A stretch of DNA of 64,000 bases from Takakia lepidozioides (Eukaryota > Streptophyta > Takakiopsida > Takakiales > Takakiaceae), in NCBI GenBank assembly GCA_030704615.1, contig CM060731.1, positions 64,086,756-64,150,755 of the forward strand. Direction: 5' to 3'. How positions within the stretch are numbered: the first letter of the stretch is position 1; each line of letters opens with the position of its first letter. The notes below the pieces were generated by a model, which was not told the DNA's origin, did no database searches, and saw only the letters and a program-made list of their open reading frames with translations. The translations under genes were made by a program, and so were the position numbers. Positions 26,041 to 38,335 of this stretch are shown here, piece by piece.

Positions 26041-26559
26041 GAGGGGGCAAATTGCAGAGGGCACTAGAGTCTGATTGTCATCGACTTGTGGAAAGGCGCG
26101 TATACTCATATGAACTCCAAGAGGGAATTGCATCATTGCTCATTTGTTCTGCCATGGATACGGAAGCTGCATGCAGAGTGTTTGGGCTACAAGGAGGGCA
26201 CACCGCGGTGGGAGGAGGTTATGGCGTTTCAGTTCAACCAGCCAGAAGTCCCCCAATAGCCATTCATGCTTTGGGCACTACTGAGAGCGCAGTTTTGGGA
26301 ATGATAGGAGGCACACCATAGGAGGCCTTTATCATATACGTATGTTTTCCAGCAATTGTAACGAAATAAAAAATGATGATGCCTTTGGTGGATGATGAGT
26401 ACAATTTTGGACGTGTTCATCGGTCTGCTTCTGCACAATTGTGGACTTGTGCTTGTATACTTGTGACCACTACAGTGTATGTTGTTAGGCGTCTTACCCA
26501 TACACTACTCGACCACAAACAATCATTGACGCCCAATGTCTCATTCGTCTGTTGAACAT

Positions 26560-26970
26560 ACCATGGGAGTCCAGTGGTCAGCAGACTGCCGCCCTTGAGC
26601 AGACTGCCGATAATCAGTAGACTGGCGAGAGTCCGTAGACTGCCGTTGTTTCACAGACTCAGTAGACTGCCAGAGAGTCAGCAGACTGCCTGAGTATTTT
26701 CACATGTGAGCATACAGTCTCATTATGGGCAGACGGTGGACAGTCTGACAGACTGATAGAATACATGAAGACTGTCAAAGAGTCTGCTGGTCGACTTCCG
26801 CACTTGAGGAGTCTAGCGGAAAACGTACAGACCCGTCTGCTGGTCCATATAGTCTGATTGTCAGTCCGCCAGACTCCATAAGTCCTTTCGGCGGAGTGCT
26901 TGTGGACTTGGTGTGTTCAGAAGTCTGCTGGTGTAGGCAGTCTATTCAACCGACCCTTGTGAGACTTAAT
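26560..26970 (+). repeat. CAGACTGCC / AGTCTGCTG array
   Basis: Many copies of CAGTAGACTGCC, CAGCAGACTG and AGTCTGCTGGT at irregular spacing, in both orientations. No coding exon is supportable here. Confidence 0.75.
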
Positions 26971-27149
26971 GAGTCTGGTAGAGTTTGTTCAGTGTCTTAT
27001 GCCGAAGAATCAGCTGGGAGACTTAGTCTGATGTGGGTGTCATGGGTCCACTGTGTAGTTCCGTATGAGTGGACTTATTGTACATGGAATGGAATGGGTC
27101 TGGGACTTTTATTTCACAAGGCAGAATGATAGCATAAGAATCTTCTGCA

Positions 27150-27709
27150 TTATACTGTATTTTTTGTGCCAGAGAAACGATCTGAAACCTTGCGAATTGT
27201 GGAGTATATATGTGCTGCAAGTGTAGGGGCACACACCATTTTCGTAGTCCTCCTTAAAATTCTAGGCCGGGTTTTCCAGGCCTCCACGAAATCTCGTTTC
27301 ATTTTCAAGGACATGTTGTTATTGTCATTCACAGGACGGAAAGTCTTTGCTGCCGCAGGGTGCAACATTCCCGCCGCACTTTTGGCCAGTATATCAATGA
27401 GTTGGCCTCTACAGATACGAAGACAAGACAAGACATGTGCCTCCAGGTATTTGTCATCACTGACAATCCGAAGTATGGTATGCTTCAATACTGGCATTTG
27501 TGTCTTGACTAATATGAGGAATGGCGCGTTGTTGTACACCACATTGCTATTTTGGGAGCCCAGTACTGGTTGATATATTGAAGAAATTCCAGACCTTTTG
27601 GATATTTCATCCTCATACGACGGATTCTCCTTTCAACCCACCGAAGCGCTCTTTTTGGGTTCCGTGGTCCACCTCTACAGTACATGAGATGTCCCATATT
27701 CTTCAACAA
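27150..27709 (-). pseudogene. MULE transposase C-terminal region (minus strand)
   Basis: Two overlapping frames on the minus strand. The upstream one contains ALRWVERRIRRM, PKGLEFLQYINQYWAPKIAMW, a segment typical of MULE/SWIM-type transposases just after the catalytic core. The downstream one contains ICRGQLIDI, GMLHPAAAKTFRPVNDN and MSLKMKRDFVEAWKTRPR. A frame change between them indicates decay or an intron. It matches the orphan exon at 13652-13959 and probably belongs with the catalytic exon at 28284-28750. Confidence 0.6.
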
Positions 27710-27844
27710 GTTTGCAGCGGTGATAGGATCCTTTGTTTTCTTGCATGATTGCTTTGCCTAAGCCTTGCGGACATGCCCAAGGCACATGAATATGAGTACT
27801 CCGTCAAAAATAATTATGCACAACACCCATGTGCACATTAGACT

Positions 27845-28240
27845 CTTGAGAGGGGACTACATCAGTGGGACTGTAACAGCGGACTGTAAGAGTGGACTAT
27901 GCCGGCGGACTGTATCAGTGGAGTGTGGCAGCGGACTGGCGCAGCAGACAAATACAATGGAGGGCCATACTGGACAGTACAATGCAATGATTGGCCAGTG
28001 GACTGACCCAGAGGACTCCCCAAGTGGACTGACCCAGTGGACATCGTTGCCCAGTGGACTCGCCCAGTGAACAATAGAATGCACTCCACTTACTAGGACG
28101 GCTGACCCACTTGACTTACCAGGAGGACTTCACATTGGACTTGCCCGTCAGGCTATTCCAGCGGACTCTATGAGCGGAGTGCCAACAGACTGCCACCGGA
28201 TTGCATGAGCGGACATGTCTACAACAGACTTACTGAATAA
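27845..28240 (+). repeat. AGTGGACTG / GCGGACTG array between MULE exons
   Basis: Around twenty copies of (A/C)G(T/C)GGACT(G) at 10-25 bp spacing, lying between the two minus-strand MULE exon groups and therefore in a probable intron. The core GGACTG relates to the CAGACTG/GTCTG motifs at 25.8-27.0 kb. Confidence 0.75.
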
Positions 28241-28283
28241 CGTTTATTTCTGCCTCGGCATCGTCCACAATGAAGGCATTGGG

Positions 28284-28750
28284 TCACCAGTTCGGCATAT
28301 CTGCAAAGAGTGAATCGCGCAAGGCTGTCATCCACGACACTAGGTCACTTGTACAATTCCTCGCGGATATGATATAGGCAACTGGTATACCGTTCAACCA
28401 CTCGTCGAAGACAATCAACGTGTATAATGGGAACGAATCGATGGGAACTCGAATGGACAATGATAGATGGTCAGAGAATGCAAAGTCTGGCAAGTTGTGC
28501 ACGGTCAGGCTCGGTCTTTCGTAGAAGACACATGAAAACATATAGAGAGGATTAGTGATACTATGCTATCGTGCTCCCACAAGTCCATGGAATCGAGTGA
28601 ATAATACCTTGTCATAATTTGTCCCAAAGGTTGCATCGCATACAACGATGCGGGCATGTCGTAATTCTAGCATTCGTCGTTTCTGCCCAAGAGTCTGAAT
28701 GCCAATTGTGAAGGTCAAATCTCCATCAAAATGCTTGTATGTGTAAAATG
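28284..28750 (-). pseudogene. MULE transposase catalytic exons (minus strand)
   Basis: One exon (about 28750-28608, GTATTA donor) encodes FTIGIQTLGQKRRMLELRHA then RIVVCDATFGTNYDK; the D of CDATFGTN matches the first acidic residue of the MULE DDE core. A second frame (28541-28284) continues with PLYTLIVFDEWLNGIPVAYI and NCTSDLVSWMTALRDSLF, the next conserved MULE block. The link between them is not clean and upstream exons are missing. Transposase of this kind cuts and joins element ends in the nucleus. Confidence 0.7.
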
Positions 28751-28789
28751 AGAGGCTCCCCTAGTATATTTGGGGACTATTAAACTTTT

Positions 28790-29446
28790 TTAAAACTTTA
28801 AAAAAAAAAAGGGAAGGAGCCCTGAATATATTGCAGACGGTGAAAAAAAATAACCACCGTTGAGGCATTGGTGATACCGCCCCGTGATAGTCCATTACTA
28901 GGTAACCAGTTGAAATTGTTTACCTTTCATTTAAAAAAGAAAAGTTTTATTTTGTTCTATTTGTTATTTTTTTATTTTTTTATTTACAGGATTGGATGGA
29001 GCGGAACTTAGTAGTTCCGGTATATATGAGCATTTATTTTGTCTGTAGCGCGTGAGGCCAGCGAGAGAGAGACGAGAGGTCGCGGACCTGCTCTCACTCT
29101 CGCTCTCTTCTCGTCAGCTCGAGGCCTCGAGCGTCTGCGCTTACGTTTCACAGGCAAGCGGACGACATTTCTGTTCTCTATTGTGTGTCGTTTCGTATAT
29201 GACATCGGGGGATTTTTCGTCATGTGCTAGTGGCAGTTTTAGCTCGATTCGTGCTTTAGGAGGACTGGAATCTGGTTCTACGGCTTTCTGTGCGTGTCTG
29301 TATGATCCGTGCTCAGGAAGGCAATCTGTGGTCCGATTTCATCCCCTGCGAGTGATTGGATGTGCAGGTGTGTGGATTCCGGGCGAAAAACACGGGGTGT
29401 GCGCCGGCTTGAGGAGAATCTGGAGGATCTGGTGACGTGTTCCGGC
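28790..29446 (+). promoter_or_regulatory. Upstream region and 5' leader of the cytochrome b5 gene
   Basis: After an A/T-rich stretch (28790-29000) there is TATATATGAGC near 29023 and a GA/CT-rich leader at 29060-29125, typical of a plant promoter and 5' UTR. The leader continues without a convincing upstream start to the ATG at 29447. Promoter assignment is inference. Confidence 0.4.
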
Positions 29447-30624
29447 ATGGCAGAGAATAGGAAGTTCTTCACCCTCAAGCAGGTTGCAGAACACAAGAAA
29501 GAAGATGACTGCTGGTTTGTCATCCATGGCAAGGTATGTACTTTTGTTGATTTATGCGGCTGGTTTCCATTGAATGTGTACTTTCTGACTGAAGTAATGG
29601 TTTCAGAGTGTCCAATTTAAACAGAGATTGATGATCGGTTTGTGTCAGAACTGTAAAGTGAAACGCTTCAGGCGATCGTCCATATGTGCAGCTGGCCTGT
29701 CTATGCTCCGTTTTGATGGAATGATGTCTGCGAAGGTGTTTGTGTTACAGTGTGCTGATAAGTATTGGAAGCACAGTCCTATGTATGGTTTTGTGTGAAA
29801 GGATTGGTGCTTATGAAGGATAAGGAGCCTCGCTCCATTCATGACGGTGGAATGTGTTCTGTTCTGTTCTGGAATGTGTTCGTTTGGAGGGTTAGTCTGG
29901 TGATCCTGTCAAATAACATCTGCAATAGCCACATACCCTCCCCCCCCCCTCGACCTTCTCATACCCAATGGTATCACAGGTGTACGATGTGACTCAATTT
30001 TTGAGCGAGCATCCCGGTGGTGAAGAGGTTCTTCTGCAAACTGCAGGTATGCATGTTCTGTATCTTGGAGACCATTCCTCTTCGTCCTAAATACTTTTCT
30101 TTCCTTTTGTGTCTGGGGATCTGTTTGTTTTTAAGCTCCAGCTGATTTGTTGGCCAGCAGAAACTGACCTTATTTATCCATGTTTGGGTTGTGACTATAG
30201 GCATCATTGCACCAAGCAAACTTTTTAGTGGTTAGGTCCCTTTCATGAGGCTTGCTGATGCTGATTCACTCGTGCAGCTGGGCAAAGCGATCCTCTATTT
30301 TCTGTGTGATTATTTCTTCATGTGTATCTGAGTTGTTTGTTGCTACACCCCTTTGCAGGAACGGATGCTACTGATGAGTTTGAGGATGTCGGGCACAGTA
30401 ACAGTGCTAAATTACAAATGGAATCTTTCTATGTGGGGGAGTGCTCAGAGCTGGGGGGAGGTAAGGGTGATCATGCAGATCCCATCCCAGACTTGAAGTC
30501 CACTACAGTAGCAAATTCAGGAGCACAAGTAAGCATTTTTAGTAAGATTCTCCAGTTTGTGGTGCCGCTTGTGCTTTTGGGAATTGCTGTAGCCATCAGA
30601 AACTATGGTAAAAAGGCTGTCTAA
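29447..30624 (+). CDS. CYTB5: Cytochrome b5, tail-anchored
   Basis: Three exons at 29447-29533, 29980-30046 and 30359-30624 join in frame to 139 residues. MAENRKFFTLKQVAEHKKED leads to CWFVIHGK, VYDVTQFLSEHPGGEEVLL and GTDATDEFEDVGHSNSA. HPGG and VGHS supply the two axial haem histidines. After a Gly/Asp-rich linker the C-terminus has a hydrophobic segment, ILQFVVPLVLLGIAVAI, then RNYGKKAV, the tail anchor with a basic luminal/terminal tag. It passes electrons to fatty-acid desaturases and related ER enzymes. The length and order are normal and no lesion is seen. Confidence 0.96.
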
Positions 30625-32682
30625 GGTAGCTTTTTTAATGCAGCTAGGAGAAAGAGAAAGGCCTATTTGGGAAGGCTGCTGATGCACTTGCAAGCTCTTC
30701 CGTTGAGAGGCGAACTTTCCTACTGTATAGATTCATATTACCATAACATTTCATTCCGTGGATACCACAACCTCTGTGCAAAAAGGGTGTGAGTAGGGTG
30801 TTAGTGCATTCAAGGCTGCCTGGGTGTCTCTACTTCGACTGCGTCTAAGCTTATTCCTAAGTGTCATATCAATGATTCTTTGAGAGATCTCATTCGGCAC
30901 TTTGCATGCTTCTTGTCGGATGAAGCTACCACACTGACAAGGTAGTTGCTCGTTTTGTACCTAATAGTGGGTGGTAGAGTGGTGGTTGCTTGCGGGTGGT
31001 GAGCTGCATTATATCGGTCTGATTCTTCCAGAGGGTGAATGTTATCATACAACTTACATGTATCAAGTCATTGCTCAAAAGGCAGTTGGTGCAGATTAAG
31101 CTTGTTGTATCTACAATGGTGTATGTGATGAGCTAGAAACCCATGTAAAAATTTAGTACCAAAATGATGAATTGTTAAACTGATGGAATCCTTACTCCCA
31201 CGGAAGTTGCTCATGTAAAGCAATCCGTTTAAAGATGAGCTGTTAAAGTTTCTGAATTTTCTTCTGTTGTGGTTTTTTGAATGGGGAGTCTTAGGTTGAT
31301 ATTCCAGGTGAAGCTTTAAAGTGCAACAGAGGCTACCTGTCCAATGTGGAGAGTTACTCTAGAACCTACCTTAGCACACTTCCCTTCGCTCTCCTGGCCG
31401 GGTTGGTGAAAAGTGGATTTATACCCAAGCTCCCAACCTGTATGGCAACAGGCACTGTCCACTCAAACACAGCTGTAATGCGTCGACATGGAGCTGTATG
31501 CAGTGTGATTCTCTTGCAACTGTGCTGTAGCCTTGCTAGGTAATTGATGTCAGTGGGCTCCGCCATTCTGTGTACTAGTTGGGGATTGTCGATTAGCTTT
31601 CGTCCCATGCTGTGGTGATCTCAGAACATAGCTCGGCGACACCGCATACTCCAATCTGCTGCCCTCTTGTAAATGTGATACTGAAACTGGCTAATCTCTG
31701 ATGCCATAAACATGATTGGCTTTGTTGTTGGTTCTTGCCCTTACCGCCTCCACACTCACCACAATTGTACCCAGCGCAGGTGGATACATGATACCACTTG
31801 GCATCAAGTTTGTGCAGATGCACATCATCACCTTCAAGTCATGAAGCCCAAGAGACAAGACAACAACAAACCTACAGACCATACCTGTTGTCTCCACATT
31901 GCCCTTCTTTGAGGAACTGCTGCATCGACCACGCCTTCTAGCAGCCCAACACCACTTCTTAGGACTGATGAAGAGACAGAAGAGAGACAGAGAAGCTGAG
32001 AAGATGAAGACCAACCCAGCAGAGAAAAAGATAGATTGGCTAACGAACGTGTATATATCTCAATTTTCATTCATCGCTGCTCTGTTCGGATTTGAACACT
32101 AGGTTGAAGATGAAAGAATTGGGCAACTGGAGCAGGCCCGAGGAGGACAGGAGGAGGAGAAACCCGTTTCTCTCTGAACTTTCGCATTCTCTGTCGTCGT
32201 GGCTCGGATTGTTGCTGTTCAAGATCTACAAGCACCTCTGCGTGTTTGCGAGTTAGACTGTGTTTCTGTTCAGTGCTGCGTTTTCTGGCGTGATGATGTG
32301 TTGATGACCATCTCGCAGGCCCTTCAGCTGGCGGCAGATATTTTCTTTTTTCCCTCCTTTTATAGCCGGTGTGTAGAGTGCATGGCATGGAGAGTGCACA
32401 TATTTGCAGTTCCACTCTTTGGTCGTGAGGAGGAAAACAGGGTGCTGTGCAAATCGGAAGGCATAGATAAATTTGGGGAGATGGTCCATAGTTCTGCCTT
32501 GTAGTATGTTCACAGCTGGAAATCGAGATTCGGTTTTACTTGCTAGTGCAGTAGTGGCTGAGGAGCGTTGCCAGCCCAATAGCTGTTGCTGTTGATTGGA
32601 TGCAACTTTTTGATCACTGAAGATATAGAACAATCTCGAGTAGGACATGCCTCTGTGTGTCAAGGGAGGGAGTGATTAGGGT
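30625..32682. other. Intergenic region between cytochrome b5 and the exchanger gene
   Basis: About 2 kb without a supportable exon. It should contain the cytochrome b5 3' UTR and the upstream region of the exchanger; a pyrimidine-rich stretch near 32160-32230 may be part of that gene's leader. No transposon signature is apparent. Confidence 0.4.
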
Positions 32683-35600
32683 ATGTATCTCAATGAAAAG
32701 AAGTCGATAATCGTATCACCATGTGCTCCCGGGGTGCGTGCACACCGAATTTGTATCAAGAGCTTCGTTATTGTTGCTTTTTTTGTGCTAGCCGCCCTGC
32801 ATTCCTGGATACAGGGTGATGTATCAGATGCTGGGCCGCAGCCCCCGCGCCAGCTGGTGGCAAGTGATCTGGGTAGCATGCGGCATGTTTTGGAAGCAGA
32901 CAACGATACCGAGGATACAGTCAAGTATGTAACATTTTTTCACAATGACGATTACATATCTGTTTTTGTTTAATTTTTCTGAACTTCAAGTAACACTCGA
33001 ACATTATGGAAAAATAAATGACCGAATCCTTGTTGGAGAAGTCTTCGCGAGCTAAGACTAGTATTGAAGCTGTAGTCATCAGAAATCAGTGCATTCTACC
33101 TTTGGAAAACCCAGAGTGGTTGTAGAAGTCTGAGCCAACTCCCTTTTGCAGGTCACTCTGCCCAGTACTTGGTGTTAAAAAGTTCCTTTCATACTTTCTT
33201 TGGAGTTCCTTCAAATTTTTCTTTTTCCGATCACCTATTGGGCAATGGACTTGTCGAATTTATTAGAGTTATCTGTAAAGGGTCCCAAACTTGGCATGAG
33301 AACCCTGAGTTTGGCCAAAACTCGGTATGAAACTCGAAACTCAGGATCAAGCGGTACGACTAGAAAAAAACACGGGACCAAACTGCCAGGACTAGGAAAA
33401 TGGGGGTGAAAGGAGTTTGGTGCCGAGTTTTGTTAGTCGTCGAGGCGGAGGCGGTCAGAGCTCACGAGCTCGCCCCATAGCAGCGGTTGCCCTCATCCCC
33501 AGTTTATGATTTGGTGCCCTCTTTTCTGACTTCGTGCTCAGTTTTCTGCACTTTACGGATTAACTCAAACTCAGGATGAAACCCGTAACTCGGGTCCAAA
33601 CAGGGTACCGAACTCAGGCTCACTTTACGGATAACTCTATTGTCACAAGCAAAATTCAGTACAATAATGTAATCCCGAGTTTAACATTCTTTTGCATTCT
33701 GCTCAGTCCCTCTGAGGCGGGGTTCAATCACAATCTTAGTTTATTGCTAAAGAAACATTAGAAGTCTAAAACTGTTGTACAGCCCTGTCTTTGGACCTTG
33801 CAGTCGTGTTGAACAGTCATCACTGAACATGAACAGAGACACGGAATGTGCAGACAATGTGCAGGCATTGATAGACAACCCCCTGAGCAGCGCTGCAAAC
33901 TGGCCCGGCTCTACTGTGGAGAGGACAGTGGCCGAAGCCTTGTAAATTACTTACTCCTGCATTTTTGCTCAATGGGAGGGAAGGCCTGGGTTTCTGTTCC
34001 AGTGCTGGTCGGAGTTGTGATCCTGGCATTTCACTTCTTGGCAGAAACAGCTGAACACTATTTTTCCCCAGTGGTTGGCCGGTTGGTTGAGATCCTGGGG
34101 ATGTCTCCAAGCATGGGTGGGGTGACTTTGCTGGCGTTTGGTAATGGGGCCCCGGATGTGTTTGCGTCGCTGGCGGCCATTGGGGCTGGGAACTCAAGAA
34201 TTGGATTGGGTGCAATTCTTAGTGCAGGGACATTTGTCTCTGCATTTGTGGTTGGATCAGTTGCCCTGACAGCTGCACCGTTTTCTGTTCGGCCCATGCC
34301 TTTTGTGCGTGATGTTCTGTTCTACAGCTTCGCAGTTTGTATGCTCTTTGTAGTTTATCTAAGGGGTGTGATAATGTTTTGGCAAGCCATTGGGTTCATG
34401 GCTTTCTACGCTCTCTTTGTGGTGGTCGTGATGTGCACTGACAAGATTAAAGTCTGGGATTCTGGCAACACGAAGCCCTCAAAACTTGGAAGTTCCAGGA
34501 TAACCGGGGAAAGTGATGTGAGGAGCCCAAAGTGGTGGTTTTTGCGATCTAGGAAGGAGTCCAAGAAGGCTCCAGAAGATTATAGCCCTACCTCCGGCTA
34601 CGAGGAGCCTTACCCAGATAAGGAGGATCAGGCTGTTCCTGGTGCTCTGGCTCTGGACGTTTTGGCCCCCAAAGATGGAAAGGATTCTACAGTGGGGAGT
34701 GGCTGGGCTGAGAGTGGATGTTGTATGTTTTCTAAATGTCCTTTGAAGGGCTTGCTGGTATGCAGTCAAGCACGGCAGGTACAATGACTCTCTCCGTGTT
34801 AAATCAATAGATAACACTATAAACATGATGAAAAACTTGCAATGCTTGATTGTTATGAGACTAGACAATATCCATTTTCTGATGCATTGTCCGGGATATT
34901 CTCACCAGAGAGTGACCCTCTTCAGGACCCTCAAGAACATTGTCCTTGCACCTCTGTTCACCCAATTTTCAAAATCTTGAGGCTGAGCCTAAAGCCCTGG
35001 TCCTGTTGGGGTCTAATTGCTGTGCAGCTCACAAACAGCAAGTTGACCCCTCACAAAGCTAGTATCTGTTCCCTTTTGTTCTGCCCAAACTGTGCGTGGG
35101 GTCCTCTTCAAATCCATCAAGGGAATTGTGCCTGTACCTCTGTTTACCAACTTTGATAGTCTTGAGGCTGAGCCAAAAGCCCAGGCCCTTTTGGGGCCTT
35201 GTGCGATGATGCATGGCTCTAGCTATTGAGTATCATGCCACTCTCAAATAATCCAACTTACAACAGTCTGTCAACTCAGTGCTGCCATCAGTAACTAAAT
35301 CAGAGTCTGGAGGTGCCAGTCAGAGTGGGTTTAGGGGAGAAAATCAGTTTTTTATGTTTGTATATATATGATCCCCAGAGCAAAAGCTGCCCAGGCAGCT
35401 TTAGTCCCCACCAAAGATGGGGGACAATGGAAGACGGGAAAGCTGGGGAGAGGATATCCTTCCATACATTTGTTAGCATTCTAACTATTGCGAGCAGATG
35501 TATTCTGTTGAATGGGCTCGTGATAAAGTGAACGGATATTTTGCAGGTGATACTTTGGATGCAAGTTCCATCTGAGGTGCTTCTGAAGGCGACTATCCCG

Positions 35601-36323
35601 GAAGTGGACCCTTTGAAATGGAACCGGGGTTACGCAACTGCTAACATTGTCTTGTGTCCCCTACTTGCACTCTATATGTGCAGCTCATTAGTTGCTCTCA
35701 ATCGCCACATAATATTTTTGGCCCCGTCTTTGCGACTCCCCATTTGGATCCTCATATTACTGCAGGGGGCCTTCATGGGAACTTCTTATTATCTTGCTGT
35801 AAAGCATCCTCCAGAATCTGGGCAGCTTCTGACAGTCATTGTTGCCTTTGTCATGAGTGTGTTTTGGATCTCCTTCATAGCTGGGGAGTTACTTGGGTGT
35901 TTAGTGACATTGGGATTAATTCTCGGGGTGTCCCCAGCATTATTGGGGTTAACTGTACTTGCATGGGGTAACTCAATTGGTGATTTGGTTGCTGACGTTG
36001 CGGTGGCCCGGGTTGGACAACCTGCTATGGCTGTCGCTGGCTGCTTTGCAGGACCTATGTTCAATATGCTTATAGGGCTAGGCTCTGCCTTATCCTTGCA
36101 AACTGCAAGGGAATTCCCGGTGGGGTATTCACTGGACCATCACCCCGGTATCTTGATTGCATTTGGGTTTTTATTTTTGACATTATTGGGATCTCTTTTG
36201 GTAGTGACATGGTCAAAGTTCCAAGTGACGCGCTCTTGGGGAATCTGCCTGATTGGTTGCTATTGTGCCTTCATGGTTCTTAGCGTGATAGTGGCCAACC
36301 TATTTCCTGGGAATATATCTTAG
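32683..36323 (+). CDS. CCX: Cation/Ca2+ exchanger (CCX type, CaCA superfamily)
   Basis: Predicted exons are about 32683-32924, 33839-34778 and 35547-36323, with compatible phases, giving roughly 650 residues. Exon 1 has a hydrophobic signal-anchor-like stretch (SFVIVAFFVLAALHSWI). Exon 2 carries a Cys-rich loop, then LVNYLLLHFC and the first alpha repeat GVTLLAFGNGAPDVFASLAA, several membrane spans and a long charged cytosolic loop. Exon 3 carries the second alpha repeat, LLGLTVLAWGNSIGDLVADV followed by GCFAGPMFNMLIGLG, and closes with membrane spans. The two alpha repeats form the ion site of K+-dependent Na+/Ca2+-type exchangers. The exon 1 to exon 2 junction is the least certain part. Substrate ion and membrane are not determinable here. 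Confidence 0.9.
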
Positions 36324-37451
36324 CTTGAGAAGCCACAATGTTTAACCCATTATCTTGTATTAGAGGACTGTAATATAATGCTGATGTCTGGCTCCTCAAC
36401 TTCGTACTTTAGGAGATAAGAGTTGCGCAGGGCCACACTCTGGGGCTTTGTTCTTTGACTAGCAGTGAAACCCTCGTTCAGTCTTTTTATAGCCATTTGC
36501 AGAATGATTTTGTTGGAAGGTGGAGTTTACTCATGCATCAAAGTTGGCCCATCCACAGAGCTTCCAAATAGTTCTATGAAGATCTCCATCAGAGAAACCT
36601 AGCAGATCTTTCAGTTCTAAGAACTAACAGTGAAACCTAACAGATAGATCTCTCAGTTCTATGATAGACTTGATACCAAGTCAGAAAACATTCACCAACA
36701 CTTCTGAAAGATGCAGGGATGTATAGATTACAATACAAAGGAGCTGTCCTCCCAACTATAGAGCTCCACTTAGTAAATGAGTCAACAGCATGTGTACAAA
36801 ATTGCACGGACAGAAATGGGGCCCCCTTAGCTGCAAACATTGCTTTGCCGTTGAAATGACATGTTACAAGATGTAAGCATCATCTCTGCTCGATATCCGT
36901 CCTCGTCGTTCTGAACCGGCATACCATTTCATGCATCCCATCCTTTTCGTTGCACTTAGCACCGGACCCTCGACCACGTGTACGCGTTCTTGGGAAAAGG
37001 AAACCGACTTGTCGGTAGAAGAGACAGAGACCGAGTGTTGGACTCTGCGTCACAGTCACAAAAGTCCTCGCGGATCCAACCACGCAACTTCAACTAGACA
37101 ACTCAGAGCGAACTTGCAGGTTGCTTTTTGCACTTGCCACAAGGCATTTGAAAGGCAAAAAAAAAAAATTGCCTGTCACAGTGAAAGGCATAAAGAAAAA
37201 AAACCTGTCAAAAGAAGGTAAACATTACAAAAAGAAGTACAAATTATTGGTAATTTTTAGTATTCTTACTAGCAAGTCTAATCACTGCCAGCTGCCTTTC
37301 ATTTCCTTTTCAACCCTAAAATATGTCTATCTTTCCTATACATGCTCCAAGGCTAAAACAAGCTCTCCGATGGCTCTCAGACTTTAATGGATTTCAATAG
37401 TGGTAAGCTTGGTTCTCAGACCTTAGTGGACTTCAACAATCGTATGGTACA
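36324..37451. other. Intergenic region
   Basis: The exchanger 3' flank followed by A-rich sequence with poly-A runs (37158-37167, 37194-37203). No coding exon is supportable; it probably includes the edge of the hAT remnant that follows. Confidence 0.4.
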
Positions 37452-37962
37452 GTGCTCAATAGTGGTATGCTAGTACAATGCTCAATGGTTGTGGATAGCT
37501 TGAATGAGATATTTCCTGACATTCTAGTTTTTATTGCATCAAAACTCTTCAATCCAAAATATTATCCAGGTGATGAAGAGGCTCGTATCAATATGTCTGA
37601 GCAATGGTTGGAGAGGTTGATCTTGAAACTTGGATTAAGAGATGCTGAAAGTGATGCAAATCGAGCTGAGTTGCTTGAGTTTGTGAAAACCTTGAGGCAT
37701 GGATGTGAAAACAAATCTTTGTCAGAGGCGTGGCGATTGTGTGGAGATACCAACGAGTTGCATACTAGTTGACCACACCTCAAAAGCACTTGTGATTCCT
37801 ATAAGTACAGCAATTTGTGAGAGGGGTTTCTCGAAACAAAATGCCATCAAAAGCCATTTGCGAGCTCGTTTGAGGTTGGATACTTTGATGCGAGTGTCAT
37901 TATGCGGGATCGACTTGGCGAATATGGATTGGAGGCGGTCTTCAAAGTGTGGTGCAACATGA
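37452..37962 (+). pseudogene. hAT transposase C-terminal fragment
   Basis: The first frame includes DILVFIASKLFNPKYYPGDE and an acidic helical region; the second (from about 37700) includes VIPISTAICERGFSKQNAIK then LRARLRLDTLMRVSLCG, the hAT C-terminal dimerisation domain with its CERGFS block. A frame change and stop near 37700-37770 break the protein, and the DDE core and termini are not present. A decayed end of a hAT element. Confidence 0.75.
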
Positions 37963-38335
37963 GAAACTGAATGGTTCTTACTTGTAATTGTAAGAAGTTC
38001 ACACTTTTTTTATTTTTTTATTTTTAATTGTTTATGACATGGTTGTTTGAAAGGTCCAAAACAAATTGTGGGCTTCTCATGTGAAAGGCATTCTCAAAGT
38101 TGTCTGTCACAGTAAAAGTAAAAACAACCGGTCACAAAGAAGGTAGGGCTACCTATCAAGCAACTTGGTGTCGCTAGAACAGACATGTGAGAGAGACCGA
38201 GCGAGTTAGTCAACAAAGTAACTACCCTCAGCCTCACAGAACTGCAGCTGTTACTAAGACACTACTACCAACAGCAACTTGCCATGGTTATAATAGATAG
38301 ATTGAGGATAGGCAAACTTATCGGGATATTGGGAT
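37963..38335. other. Intergenic region
   Basis: T-rich then mixed sequence with no exon. It may contain the hAT 3' flank and the upstream region of the LRR fragment. Confidence 0.35.

Noticed and set aside
28790-29000. Poly-A tracts as evidence of a LINE or processed pseudogene
   Set aside because: The A/T runs are short, not preceded by a coding 3' end, and no target duplication could be seen.
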